Part shown: piece after piece, positions 19,352-29,621 of the stretch
How the letters are laid out: every line of letters starts with the position of its first letter
Position numbering within the stretch: position 1 is the first letter of the stretch
Assembly: GCA_963826505.1 (NCBI GenBank)
Contig: CAWGXG010000005.1
Coordinates: forward strand, 1 to 64,000
Reading direction: 5' to 3'
From: CAWGXG01 sp963826505
Lineage (GTDB): Bacteria > Chloroflexota > Anaerolineae > Aggregatilineales > Aggregatilineaceae
DNA: 64,000 nt
Notes under the pieces: generated by a model
Databases searched by the model: none
The model's input: only the letters and a program-made list of their open reading frames with translations
Told to the model about the DNA's origin: nothing
Program-made: the position numbers and the translations under genes

Positions 19352-20803
19352 TTACTCAAATCTCACTATAGAGGCCGATTCTCCTGGCGCGGGTGAGTTT
19401 TGGAAAAAGCCACGTCGAATCACCGCCTCACGCCCGCCAAATTGCTCGGCTCGCGCGGCTTGTTCGGTTTGCGCTTGGACGTCAACTGCTTCAGGATCAA
19501 GCATCTCGCGTAATTGTGCTTCATAAGATTGGCAAAGATCGAAGGTCGCCGAGTCTTGAGCCAGATCGGTCAACTCATTCGGATCAGATTGCATATCAAA
19601 TAACTGTTCAGGCGCATCAACGTGATACACATATTTGTAATGTTGATCGCGCAGCATAAAACTTGCTCGTTCTCTGCCGATAGCATGATATTCGCTCAAG
19701 ACTATGCGGTTTGTGTCTTCGCTGCTAGCAATCTCCCATAATGATCGCCCTGGTAAGTCATGATCGCCTACATCCGAAGAACATCCAACAGACTCAAGGA
19801 TAGTCGGGAAACAGTCCACCAGCGAGACAGGCGTATTTACGACTCGCCCTGCCGGAATTTCCGGTCCGGCTGCAATCAGTGGCACGCGCGCCGACTCATC
19901 ATACATGGAGAATTTGCCGAAAATCCCACGTCCACCAAGATGTTCACCATGATCCGAGGTATATATGGTCCGGGTATGGGCGGTAAGGTCGTTGTCATCC
20001 AACGCCGCCAGCACTTTGCCGATCTGCTCATCGAGATATGTACACATGCCATAATAGGCAGCATTCAAACGGCGTAAAGTCTCCTCTGAGAAGGGTACAT
20101 CAAAGCTGAAAGATCGGCGCATATGGGTGATCACCGGATGCCTGGGCCAATCTTCCGCGCGCCACTGTAGAGGAAGGGGTAAAACGTCGGATGGATACAA
20201 ATCGTAAAAGTTTTGTGGCGCTATATAGGGCGGGTGGGGCAGCACGAACGAAACAAACAATACCCAGGGTTTCTCATCATATTTGTGCTTGGCAAGCCAA
20301 GCACAAGCCCTTTCTGCGATACGCGCATCATAGCGCAGATAACTGGAGTCACCACTGCCCGCCGCTTCGATGCCCGGACGCGAATTTCGAATGGGCGCGT
20401 CTTGCCGAATAGCGGATAACACGTCCCCAACCCCATCGACGACGTACATCGCATCATAGGACTCGACAAAGCCATTATCATCATCTGCACTACGGAAATG
20501 CAGCTTGCCGATTGAATCCACATGATAACCGTGCGTCTTCAGGCGGTGCCCCCAACTCGGGACTGCACCGTCATAGGGTGATGCATTTTCCCAATACCCA
20601 ATGTCGTGAACATAGCGCCCTGTCGCTAACGATGCTCTGGCCGGTACACAAATAGGGGACGGCGTATAAGCAGAGGCGAAACGAGTGCCTCGTTCAGCCA
20701 ACGAATCAATATGCGGAGTTTGCACAATTGAATTGCCATAGCATCCGGTGATCGCCGCATTATGTTGGTCAGACAATATGAATATGAGATTGGTTGGTTT
20801 CAT
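19352..20803 (-). CDS. Sulfatase (alkaline-phosphatase superfamily)
   Basis: 483 residues, MKPTNLIFILSDQHNAA. Metal ligands D12 and the SDHGEHLGG motif are present, and the sulfatase signature PICVPARASLATGR has Cys52, the residue converted to formylglycine in this family (C-x-P-x-R). ENASPYDGAVPSWGHRL and SIGKLHFR resemble choline-sulfatase-like members, but the substrate cannot be assigned. No signal peptide, so it is predicted to be cytoplasmic, as choline sulfatase is. A link to the quaternary-amine transporter at 4.6-8.7 kb would be speculative. It is flanked by IS elements on both sides and stands alone. Confidence 0.85.
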   Translation of the reverse strand: MKPTNLIFILSDQHNAAITGCYGNSIVQTPHIDSLAERGTRFASAYTPSPICVPARASLATGRYVHDIGYWENASPYDGAVPSWGHRLKTHGYHVDSIGKLHFRSADDDNGFVESYDAMYVVDGVGDVLSAIRQDAPIRNSRPGIEAAGSGDSSYLRYDARIAERACAWLAKHKYDEKPWVLFVSFVLPHPPYIAPQNFYDLYPSDVLPLPLQWRAEDWPRHPVITHMRRSFSFDVPFSEETLRRLNAAYYGMCTYLDEQIGKVLAALDDNDLTAHTRTIYTSDHGEHLGGRGIFGKFSMYDESARVPLIAAGPEIPAGRVVNTPVSLVDCFPTILESVGCSSDVGDHDLPGRSLWEIASSEDTNRIVLSEYHAIGRERASFMLRDQHYKYVYHVDAPEQLFDMQSDPNELTDLAQDSATFDLCQSYEAQLREMLDPEAVDVQAQTEQAARAEQFGGREAVIRRGFFQNSPAPGESASIVRFE

Positions 20804-21262
20804 CTTCTCTGGTTCCTGACTTCAATGGGTGACATGTGTACAGACCAATATCACAATAACCTCCCGCTACTGGACTGGCAAATAGACTTGTGCGGCTACA
20901 TAACGGATCAGCCCTGATTCTTCTCCGAAAATGAGTATAACCCACGCATTACCATGTGGGCCACGGTCGCCCACTTCTCACACACGAAGGAAATTCCACC
21001 ATGTTCTTCAAACAACTGATTCAGGGCGTCAAATCTTGCGTGGGTCTAGGTAACCTAGACGCAGGAAAAATCAAGAACGGGCACATGTGTCCGTTTTTTG
21101 CTGTCAGAAACTCGTAATATCCGAGAACTAGGTAAATACGGTGAGATTATCACGTAGATGCAAACGGATGTGTTGGGTAGCCCCTATAGAGGTTATTCAT
21201 TCCCAGAGATCCGCAGCACTTCCCGTAGGGCCAAAAAACCTCACGGATGCCTCGATTCTCCC
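20804..21262. other. Gap with a 38-codon frame and a terminator-like hairpin
   Basis: A 38-codon frame at 21001-21117 (+), MFFKQLIQGVKSCVGLGN, has a GAAGGAAA ribosome-like site. However, the hairpin CGGGCACATGTGTCCG plus TTTTTT (21078-21099) lies inside its 3' part, so it is more likely a gene relic or leader than a protein gene. The remaining sequence to the broken transposase shows nothing recognisable. Confidence 0.35.
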
Positions 21263-22373
21263 CTACGCAGCGTCGCGGTAGTAGTCATGAAGGATGCCAC
21301 CCAGAACATTGCGACAGCGCACCGGACCGCTCGTTGCTCGACTTGCTGGAGGAACGGGAATCTGTTGACTGATCCCTTGATGCGGGCGCGCCGTATTGAA
21401 AAAGGCGATGTATTCGCGCATGACACGGCGCAAATGTGTCTGATTGAGATGTGCAAGCACGACTTCGGTGCAACACCTTGTCCAGGCATTCTTCCCGGAC
21501 CGAGCGGATCCATCTTTCCGCATATGCGTTCGCATTCGGGGCATGATGAGGAATGGGAATCACATGGATGCCTGCCGACCGGAACACCGTGTCGAAGGCA
21601 TGGCTGAACTTCTTGTCATTGTCGCGGATCAGAAAGTGGATGGCTGGTTCGCGCTCGTCGAGCTCCCACATCACCTGGCGTGCTTGCTGGGTGATCCAGG
21701 CGTTATCGGGATGGGCAGTGCAACCCGCAAAGTGGACCCGTCGGCTGCCGATTTCGATGAAAATCAACACATAGATGGTCTGCAAAAACAAGGTGTCGAT
21801 GGTGAAAAAATCGCAGGCCAGCAGCTGATCCTTGTAGTGGGTCATCAAGTGCCGCCAACTCGGTGAGGTGTCTCGTTCAGGAACGGGCGGAATGCCGTGA
21901 CGGCGCAGGATATTGGCGACCGTCTCATCACTGATCTCATAGCCCAGCTTCAGCAGTTCACCCTCAATGCGCTCATTGCCCCAGCCGTTCTCACGCGCCA
22001 GACGCACCACCAGCCGTTCGATGTCCCGATCGGTTCGTGGTCGTCCGCCACGGTTCCGCTGCCGGTACGTCCATTTCCAGCGCACCAGCTCACGATGCCA
22101 GCCGAAAACCGTCTTGGGTTTCACGATCCGAATCACCTCCCCAAGTTGTTTGATCGTACGACCGGTGGTGGCTTTCAGGCGCACCGCCAGCACCACCAGC
22201 GTCAGTTTTTCCCCACGGGTCAGCCGCATGGGCTGGCGCTGTTTGCGTTCGTAGATCGCCAGCTGCCGGCGCAGCAACAAGATCTCCAACTCCTTGTCGC
22301 TGACCGAAGTGCGCCTGAGCTGAATCAACTCAACCAGTGTCGAGACAATCTGTAGAACCATGAACCAGAGCAT
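21263..22373 (-). pseudogene. rve-type (IS481/IS3-like) transposase, one frameshift
   Basis: From MLWFMVLQIVSTLVELI the first frame has a helix-turn-helix region (LTRGEKLTLVVLAVRLK, IVKPKTVFGWHRELVRWKW) and an integrase core with Asp in LLACDFFTIDTLF, Asp in FLIRDNDKKFS and Glu in NAYAERWIRSVREECLD. Just after EECLDKVL the frame breaks (near 21475). The other frame carries the normal ending LAHLNQTHLRRVMREYIAFFNTARPHQG up to 21263. All three catalytic residues are present, so the single break is what disables it. Terminal repeats were not identified. Confidence 0.85.
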
Positions 22374-22396
22374 ATTCTCCCCTTTCTCGATCAACA

Positions 22397-22425
22397 AAAA
22401 CCGGCCTATTCTACCAGCCGGTTTG
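22397..22425 (-). terminator. Terminator of the histidine-kinase operon
   Basis: Read on the minus strand, AACCGGC and GCCGGTT form a 7-bp stem followed by TTTTTG, about 25 bases beyond the stop of the PAS histidine kinase. Confidence 0.65.
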
Positions 22426-22448
22426 GATATGATCGCGGTTCAATTCAC

Positions 22449-23787
22449 TTATCTATGGAGTTCTTTGGGGGTACGGGTATTCAGGGGAATCTCAAGGGGA
22501 ATATCTCGGGTTTCGCCAGACTCGATGGGTAAATAGATTCGGAAGGTACTGCCTTTTCCCAGGTCGCTTTCGACTTCGATGTGGCCTCGATGTACCTGAA
22601 CAATTCTCTGGGCGATCGATAACCCTAACCCCGTGCCATGTTCGTGAGTATTGATGGCCAGGTCCGCGCGGAAGAAACGCTCGAATATATGGGGCAAGTC
22701 AGCGTCGCTGATCCCCATGCCCGTATCTTTCACGGAAACCTCTGCGTACCGGTCTCTCTTTTCTGTCCGTACCAGAACTTCTCCACCAGCGGGGGTGTAA
22801 TTAAGCGCGTTCATCACCAGATTTGATATCGCGGAGGGAAGATAAAATTTGTCAGCCCATACTGGGGGCAAGGTGGCATCACGCTGAAATGTACAGGTTA
22901 ATCCTTGCTGTTCGACCAGATCCTCCTGTTCATCAATAACCCTGCCTACCAACATGTTCAAGTCGAGATAATCAAACTCGAAGCCTGTCGATTCATTCAT
23001 GTGCAGCAGGGCCAACATGTTTTCCAGCAAATTCGCCAGCCGGTCGACCTGCCTATTCATGATGTTGAAACGGGGTTTCTGGTGTTCCAACACGGGTGGT
23101 TGTTCAAGTAAATATAAGGACGTTTTGAGTACCGAAAGCGGTGTTCTGAGGTTGTGAGCCGCATTCTCCAGAAAAGTCTTGAGAATGTCGATTTTTTCTC
23201 GTTCAACGGCCAGGGCAAACAACTGTTTCTCTGCTTGTTTCTGGATGGAAACGTCACTCATGGCCATCAGCACATGAGTGATTTCTCGGTCGCTATTAGT
23301 GCCGGATACACCGTCCAGTTTTACGTACACCGGCAGATCCGTCCGGGTGGTCAATCTGAGTTCGCAGGATTGCGTCGAAACAACTTCAAAGAGCTGCTTC
23401 TTGAAGAAATAATAGGCATCTTGATCCAGCGGCGAACACAAACTGCGAAAAAGACTGGTGAATGAGCTGGCTTCGCGTCACACCCAGCAGAGCCGCGCTC
23501 GTGAGATTAGCCTGGACTATCAGCCCAGTTTGGTCTAAGGTGAAGTAGCCCACCGGCGCAAAATCATACAATTCTAGATAATTGCGATGCGACGCTTCTA
23601 ACTCGAGTTGCGCGCGACGCAGGTCATCATTCTGCATCTCCAATTCAAGCTGATGAACGTGCAGTTCATGCAACACGTGCGCAAGATTATCGGCTTGAAC
23701 CTCATCGAGAACCTCAGACTGCTTCGCTAGAATGTGTTCGGCCTGTTTTCGCAGATCGGCAAACTTGTCCGTGCGCTGATTGCCCAT
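22449..23787 (-). pseudogene. PAS sensor histidine kinase, one frameshift
   Basis: The first frame (from 23787, MGNQRTDKFADLRKQ) has a coiled N-terminus and a PAS domain (NYLELYDFAPVGYFTLDQ, ANLTSAALLGVTRSQLI). It breaks near 23450, and the other frame continues CSPLDQDAYYFFKKQLFEVV into PAS/PAC, the H-box ENAAHNLRTPLSVL (His acceptor), N-box SNLVMNALNYTP, G1 DTGMGISDADLPHIFERFFR and G2 GTGLGLSIAQRIV. Joined, about 445 residues with no membrane segment, so a cytoplasmic kinase. It starts 59 bases after the CheB-CheR-PAS gene on the same strand, so the two probably form one signalling operon. One base change restores it. Confidence 0.85.
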
Positions 23788-23845
23788 GAGCTACTTCTCC
23801 ATAATGGTTGGATTTGCCGTCTGCACAGAGGCTAACCCGGAGGTG

Positions 23846-26813
23846 TTATTCTCGCCCCGTGATATCCTCGATGGCCAACAGTATCAACCGTCGTTCGGGT
23901 ATTTGTTCATAGATCTGTTTAGCATTGAAAATTAAGGTTCGCCGTCCGATGGTTTGGAAATCGTGTTCCACCACGCTATCGGTGAACCTCGCATCGTCTG
24001 GAAGAACTTGTTCCAGCAATTCGCGCAAGCGCGGAATATCCCACGCCCGATGACCCATTTCGTAGAGCAACTGCCCTTCCGTTTCCTCAGGGGTCATATG
24101 GAAGGTTTCATAAAACGACCGGTTGGCCGAGAGCACCCGCCGATCCGCGCCCAACACGATCAGGGATTCCCGGATGGTGTCCACGATACTCTCAGCGAAT
24201 TCGCGCGCCTCGCGGGCGGCTTGTTCGGCCCGTTTTTGTTCCGTGACGTCGATGAAGACCACTACCAGCCCGTCAATAGCGTTTTCGAGGGTGCGATAGG
24301 GGCTGATGCGCATCACATACCAGCGTTGGTCTGTGGTCCGAACCTCGATCTCTTTCGGAATCAGGGTGTCCAATACAACACGCGCATCGTGGACGAGATC
24401 ATTGTATTCCAGATGGATTGCAATGTCGCTAATTGGGCGTCCGACATCCGTTTCAATCAAGTTGATCAGTTGCCGCATGGATGGATTGAACCGTTGCACA
24501 TGCAGGTTCAAATCCATGAACACGATCCCGATTTGGATGTTAGCGAGCAAATTGTTCAGATCGTTATTGGCGACCGTCAACTCATCGATTTTGCTCTGAA
24601 GTTCGGTATTGACGGTCACCAGTTCTTCGTTGACCGACTGCAATTCTTCTTTGGACGTTTCCACCTCTTCGTTGGTACTCTGTAATTCCTCATTGGCCGA
24701 CTGCAATTCTTCGTTCGTCGACCTGAGTTCCTCGTTAGTCGTTTCCAGTTCCTCAATCGTCGTTTGCAGGTACTGCCGGGTCGACTGTAATTCCTGTTCC
24801 AACTCTATCATCCGTTGATCGCGGGAGTTGGTCATGTCGAGCGCTCCATTGACGGCTTCTACTTGTTCTGAAGAGGGAGCTACAACCTCAAAGATAACCA
24901 GAAAAAGATCGGGTTTCAGGGGCGCATCTGCCAGCGGCTGAACCGACACAGTGATAATCTGAACGCCATCCTCGGTTTCCATATGAATGTTTTCATGGAT
25001 GATCGGCTGCTGCTGCATGATGGCTTTACGCACGGCCACCCCCAACGGTATTCGCAAGCTGGCGCGCGCCATGCGCAGCAGGTTCAAACTCGCTGTACCG
25101 CTGACCGGTTCCAGGTATTGGCTTGTTTTGCCATGGAAGTAGAGAATATTGCTTTGTTCATCGATCACCATACAGGACGGCACGAAGCGCTGTAACAGCA
25201 CTTTTTCGACTAATTCGCCCAAGTCGGGTTCCTTCTCGTGCCGGCGGGGAAGCACCCGAGTTTCTTGGGTCGCTGACAATGGCGCAGCGAACTCTAGTGC
25301 TCGCTGTGGGATCAACTCATCCCCTCGCCGCCGGAACAGCCGCGCCTTGTGATCCACCGCGTCGAAGAAGTGGTCAAACTCTCCCAAGGTTTCCGAGTTG
25401 CCCAGCAACAAAAAGCCGCCAGGCTTCAGAGCATAATGAAACATCGGGATGACTTTTTTCTGCAACGCGGGCCCTAGATAGATCAACACGTTGCGGCAAC
25501 TGATCAAATCCATATTTGAAAATGGCGGGTCTTTGATGATACTTTGGGACGCAAAGACCACCATTTCGCGGATGGATTTGGATATCTGAAAGGTCTTACC
25601 GTCCGTGATGAAGAATTTCTGTAGTCGTTCCGGAGTAATGTCGGCAGCGATGTTATCGGGAAAGCGCCCGTGTCGAGCTTTTTCAATGGCCTGATCGTTG
25701 ATATCGGTGGCAAATATCTGGGTCTCCCATTCCTGACCCAATGCACTCATTCGTTCTCGAATCAGCATGGCAATCGAGTAAGCTTCTTCGCCGGTGGCAC
25801 AGCCAGGCACCCATACCCGGATGGGTTGGTCAGATCGCCGGGTCTGGAAAAGGGAGGCAATAGCGTGCTGGTCCAGGCTCTCGAAAACCTCCCGATCACG
25901 GAAGAACCGGGTGACCCCAATGAGCAGTTCTCGGAACAACGTATCCAACTCACGGGGGGACTGTTGGACAAACAGTGCGTAATCCGTCATGCGTTCAATC
26001 CGATTAACGGCCATGCGGCGTTCCAACTGACGATGGACCGTGTTTTGTTTGTAGAGCGAAAAATCGTGTTTGGAGTGCCTGCGCAACAGTACAAAGACAC
26101 GTTGCAGTGCTTCGGGGTCTTCGATTGGGGACGGAGATTGACGAGTCGCCTGAAGGGTGAAGAGCTGGTGGACGTACTCGATCAATTGTGCCGGCATTTT
26201 TTCAGGCGGCAAAATGTAGTCTGCCAGTCCCCTGTTGATCGCGCTGCGCGGCATACCATCGAATTTCGCCGAACTCAGGATCCTGGGCGATCACCATCCC
26301 GCCCTCACCGCGGATAGTTGCGAGGCCAAGCGTGCCATCGGTGCCGGTCCCGGAAAGAATAATGCCAATGGCCTGTTGCTCCTGATCTTCCGCCAGCGAG
26401 CGAAACAAGAAATCAACCGGCAGGCGCAGCCCTTCATGAGATTCGCTCTCGGTCAAGATTAGCGTGCCATGAAAGAGGGCCATATCCCGATTGGGTGGCA
26501 CCACGTACACGTTATTGGGTTCAACCTGCATACCATCTTTGACTTGAAAAACGTGCATGAGGGTGTGATGTTGCAGAAGATCAGCCAGGATGCTTTCGTG
26601 ATTGGGATCAAGATGCTGCACGATCACAAAGGCCATCCCATTTTCGGGTGGCATATTGTCAAAAAACGCTTGTAATGCCTGTAACCCCCCCGCTGAAGCT
26701 CCTATTCCAATGATGGGGAAGCGGTCCATGCGATCATCTGACCCCCGGCCTTCAGACGATGGGGGCGTGGGTGGTCGAACGTCGTCGGGATGGTTTTTCT
26801 GTTCTTCAGTCAT
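23846..26813 (-). pseudogene. CheB-CheR-PAS fusion protein, one frameshift
   Basis: Order: CheB methylesterase without a receiver domain (IIGIGASAGG with catalytic Ser near 40, QHLDPNHES with His, SGTGTDGTLG with Asp); CheR methyltransferase (FFRDREVFESL, VWVPGCATGEEAYSIAML, FSNMDLISCRNVLIYL); PAS; a long coiled coil of TNEEL/STNEE heptads; and a final PAS (EFAESIVDTIRESLIVLGADRR...). The break is near 26275: the sequence GAGTTCGGCG should read GAGTCGGCG to give DPESAKFDGMPRSA, so one extra T. Restored length about 985 residues. The family links protein methylation enzymes to sensing without a chemotaxis cluster, as here. Confidence 0.88.
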
Positions 26814-27001
26814 GGTCGGTCGTGGAAGTCCTTCTATGCCACCCTCGAGCAGCCTAGTGAAAAAAGGAAACTAACTTGTAAGGCGAACCGTTGAATGGTC
26901 TCTCAAAAATCACCCGCCGAGCTCCACCCGTTCCATCCGTTCCGCCAGGTCATGCAGCCTTGGTTCAGTGTAAATCATGACCGTGTTGAGATTAGCATGT
27001 C

Positions 27002-27277
27002 CTAAGAGCGCGCCCAAACCCCGCAAATCGTCCGGGTTGGTCTCGAGATACCGCCGTGGCAAAGGTGTGCCGCCCCTTTCGCGTTACAGGCATCCACCAG
27101 CGCCTGACAGGCCGTGTGGGGAGTGGTCGCATTCCGCACAATATGAATGATTTCCTCGTCGCCCAGGGTATTCCACAGCCCACCCGAACACAGCAACAGC
27201 GATTCATCGTTGCCAAGCGTCTCCTTGAACCGGTCAACGGTCACGTCTTTCTGTGAGCCCACCGCTTGTATCGCCAT
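27002..27277 (-). pseudogene. PP2C-type Ser/Thr phosphatase, C-terminal fragment
   Basis: The frame MAIQAVGSQKDVTVDRF followed by ETLGNDESLLLCSGGLW and NTLGDEEIIHIVRNA is the C-terminal third of a PP2C phosphatase (family pattern LLLCSDGLW). The metal-binding Asp of the DG motif reads Gly here (SGGLW). A frame break near 27060 follows (NAKGAAHLC against the alternative FATAVSRD). The N-terminal two-thirds is missing although an ATG sits where the promoter/leader repeat A ends. This looks like a leftover piece joined to an active-looking promoter region. PP2C enzymes normally oppose Hanks-type kinases such as the one at 15.9 kb. Confidence 0.65.
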
Positions 27278-27278
27278 A

Positions 27279-27530
27279 TTCCATTCACGCTGTGTTTCTC
27301 TGGCTGAGGCGGCGTCCAAGCTTGAGCGTTGCATCCATGGGTGGGTAGATTTCACCGCGATCGAGACAGGGTAGTGGAGGGAATACGGATCAACCGTGTG
27401 TGTTTTTGTCCGGCCAAATGAGTTCATACGGTTGGTGCCGGGTTACCGCACGTGGGTTTTTTTGCTTTATGATCCAGTATAATGAGGTAGCGTCTCAACA
27501 ACGTCACAAGGAATGGGAAAGTGTCCGGCT
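27279..27530 (-). repeat. Promoter/leader repeat A
   Basis: About 250 bp that match repeat B (28875-29130, opposite orientation) through most of their length and repeat C (45686-45920) in blocks. Shared blocks include GCATCCATG (A and B), CGCGATCGAGACAGGGTAG, GTTTTTGTCCGG (A and B) and the 37-bp core at 27475-27511. Read on the minus strand it ends just before the PP2C fragment's ATG. Confidence 0.8.
27475..27511 (-). promoter_or_regulatory. Tandem 11-bp-repeat promoter core, copy A
   Basis: On the minus strand: TTGTGACGTTG then TTGAGACGCTA, 6 bases, then TATACT. There is no -35 hexamer at normal spacing. Two direct repeats of 11-bp period next to a -10 are the layout of OmpR/PhoB-class activator promoters. 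It points to the PP2C fragment at 27277, leaving a leader of about 190 bases. Confidence 0.6.
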
Positions 27531-27665
27531 GATTGCAACATGGGCAGGCGGCAGAAAGCAAGCTCCGCCAGTCCGGCAGCCCGCTCGTTTATTAAGATTG
27601 TGGGGCTAATCCGTCATTAACTCACAGCTTGCCGGGTTAGTATTGAGGGCCTATGCCGCTGTTTA

Positions 27666-28610
27666 TCAGCTATCCGTCCCTGACGGGTTTAAGGTTATCG
27701 ATGGTGCAGATCGATCCAGCATGGTATCGTTCCGCGAAGTTGGATCGCCGAGTGGTTCGATATGGGTAAAGACCGTAACGGTAGACAGCGTGTCCCGAAT
27801 ATTCTGTTCAACGCGACCTGCCAGATCATGTCCTTCGCGTACCGTCCAGGCATCGGGCACGAGAAGATGAACGGAAACAAAACGGCGTGAGCCTGCTGAG
27901 CGAGTGCGCAGCGCATGCCAACCAACTCCTTCCTGCTGCTGATACTGTTCCAAAATGGAAGTCACATTCAGAACTTCATCGTTTGGAAGTGCCGTATCAA
28001 GCAACCCGAGCATTGAGCGCCGAATCAAATGAAAGCCCGACCAAACAATATTGCCGGCGACGAGCAAGGCAATCACCGGATCTAACCATGCCCAACCGGT
28101 AATGGCCACTGCCCCAATCCCCACAACAACCCCCACAGAAGTCCATACATCCGTCATCAGGTGGCGTGAATCCGCTTCTAGCGTAATAGAGTTGTACTGC
28201 CGTCCGGCGCGAAGCAGAGTTTGTGCTACGAACAGATTGACCAACGATGCTCCGACTGAGATAACCACGCCGATTCCCACTTGCTCAATCGCCTGAAGGT
28301 TGAACAGACGATGAACGCTGGTGCCGATAATGCCGACAGCCGCGACGAGGATCAGTGCGCCTTCAAATCCACTTGAGAAGTACTCCGCCTTGCCGTGTCC
28401 GTATTGGTGCTCGTCATCCGGCGGTTGAAAGGCAATGTTGAGGACAATGAGCGCCACAATCGCTGCGACTAGATTGACCATCGACTCCAATGCATCGGAC
28501 AACAAACCAACTGAACCGGTTAGAAAGTAGGCTCCCGCTTTGAGTCCAATAGTCAAGAGCGCAGCAAAAATAGAGAGCCAGGCAAAACGAGCGAGTGATA
28601 CAGGGGGCAT
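27666..28610 (-). CDS. Cation diffusion facilitator (CDF) metal efflux transporter
   Basis: 314 residues from MPPVSLARFAWLSIF; AGAGG lies before this ATG, so the longer frame to 28691 is not used. Six membrane helices are expected, with family metal-site motifs LLSDALESMVN, HQYGHGKAEYFSS and SRHLMTDVWTS (HxxxD), and a C-terminal cytoplasmic ferredoxin-like domain ending near DTLSVTVFTHIEPLGD. It exports divalent metal (Zn, Fe, Co or Mn; specificity cannot be read) in exchange for protons. It is enclosed between inverted repeats A and B, whose promoters both point outward, so neither drives it. Confidence 0.9.
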   Translation of the reverse strand: MPPVSLARFAWLSIFAALLTIGLKAGAYFLTGSVGLLSDALESMVNLVAAIVALIVLNIAFQPPDDEHQYGHGKAEYFSSGFEGALILVAAVGIIGTSVHRLFNLQAIEQVGIGVVISVGASLVNLFVAQTLLRAGRQYNSITLEADSRHLMTDVWTSVGVVVGIGAVAITGWAWLDPVIALLVAGNIVWSGFHLIRRSMLGLLDTALPNDEVLNVTSILEQYQQQEGVGWHALRTRSAGSRRFVSVHLLVPDAWTVREGHDLAGRVEQNIRDTLSTVTVFTHIEPLGDPTSRNDTMLDRSAPSITLNPSGTDS

Positions 28611-28691
28611 GTTAGAACCTCTTTGAGCAATTTCGCCTAAAAGCAGATCGATAGGAACCATACTGGAAGCCTGATGCAACTGCACAACCAT

Positions 28692-28874
28692 TCATCGGGC
28701 CACTGCATTGGAAAGCAACTCCCCCGTGTTTGCCTTGATCAAAGTGGGGTGTTTTTGACCATGAGAATGAGGGCGATCCAGGCGATCGACGAAAACTAAC
28801 CCGCCTCAAGCGCCAAGCAGAACAACAACTCCAGCGTTTTGCGCGTAGGAAACGTCAGTAAATGGAGCTGTAAT
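28692..28874. other. Gap between the CDF gene and repeat B
   Basis: No gene seen. It probably contains the CDF promoter on the minus strand, but no convincing hexamer pair was identified. Confidence 0.3.
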
Positions 28875-29130
28875 GGAAGTGAGTGGCCGGACACTAACCT
28901 ATTCCTTGTGACGCTGTTGAGACGCTACCTCATTATACTGAGTTATAAGCTTAAAAATGTACTTGAGGTAGTCCGGCACAAACCACAGCAATTGTTTGGC
29001 CCGGACAAAAACTAACACGATTACTCCGTATTCCCGGCCACTACCCTGTCTCGATCGCGATGATATTTACCCGCTCATGGATGCGACACTCAAGTTTGAG
29101 TTTGATGGTGCGTATTGAATCTTGGTTGAG
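28875..29130 (+). repeat. Promoter/leader repeat B (inverted relative to A)
   Basis: About 250 bp matching repeat A in opposite orientation, including GTGTCCGGC at the inner end, the 37-bp core, TTTGTCCGG, CGTATTCCCGGCCACTACCC and TCGATCGCGATGA. The pair A/B encloses the CDF gene as 250-bp inverted repeats roughly 1.85 kb from end to end. The outer boundary is approximate. 29131-29263 carries no recognised feature other than the rest of the leader for the first GlsB-type gene. Confidence 0.8.
28904..28940 (+). promoter_or_regulatory. Tandem 11-bp-repeat promoter core, copy B
   Basis: TTGTGACGCTG, TTGAGACGCTA, six bases, TATACT, on the + strand. It points to the GlsB/YtxH/YggT/CsbD/HPF cluster beginning at 29264, leaving a leader of about 315 bases. 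Confidence 0.65.
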
Positions 29131-29263
29131 GTCTTGAACAAGTTTCAGTCACCATTCGCCCATCAAACACCGCCCTCAAGACACCCTCACCACGAAGACA
29201 GTAGCGTTCAGCTGAACCGTATTCAATCCTGGATGCGGCACACAAGAAAAGGAAAAACAAATC

Positions 29264-29533
29264 ATGGAACCGATGTCATTGCTCGCTTGGATCGTCGTTG
29301 GGTTGATTGCAGGCTGGCTGGCAAGCCAGGTGGTCGCCAGTCGCTATGGGGTTATCGGCGACACGGTGATAGGTATGGTGGGCGCGTTGGTCGGCGGTTT
29401 TCTATTTGAGCAGTTCGGCTCAACAGGCACAACGGGTTTCAGCCTCTGGAGCGTCTTGGTTTCTTTCGTCGGAGCAGTCGTGCTGCTGGTCTTGATCCGT
29501 GCGGTGAGTGGACAGCGGATGGTTAGAGCCTAA
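29264..29533 (+). CDS. GlsB/YeaQ/YmgE-family stress membrane protein, paralogue 1
   Basis: 89 residues, MEPMSLLAWIVVGLIAGWLAS, with three short membrane helices and the family Gly-rich motifs GLIAGWLAS, VGALVGGFLFEQFG and SFVGAVVLLVLIRAVSG. Members are small inner-membrane or general-stress proteins (transglycosylase-associated family) of unclear biochemistry. First gene after promoter copy B. Four further paralogues lie within 6 kb. The ribosome site AAAAGGAAA precedes the ATG. Confidence 0.88.
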   Translation: MEPMSLLAWIVVGLIAGWLASQVVASRYGVIGDTVIGMVGALVGGFLFEQFGSTGTTGFSLWSVLVSFVGAVVLLVLIRAVSGQRMVRA

Positions 29534-29621
29534 CCCGCCGGTATATCACTTCAGGGATACGGGCGGACCATCGTCCGTATCCCCCAAGAAACTATTTTAT
29601 TGGATGAAAGAGGGGTGAATG

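Noticed and set aside
24609..24818. Ser-rich ORF in the CheB-CheR-PAS gene
   Set aside because: It is the antisense reading of the heptad coiled coil, which always gives a Ser/Asn-rich shadow.
27475..27511. Core element as a transposon end
   Set aside because: Copies lie in front of genes in a constant orientation and no transposase is associated, although this alternative is not fully excluded and is kept as the refutation test.
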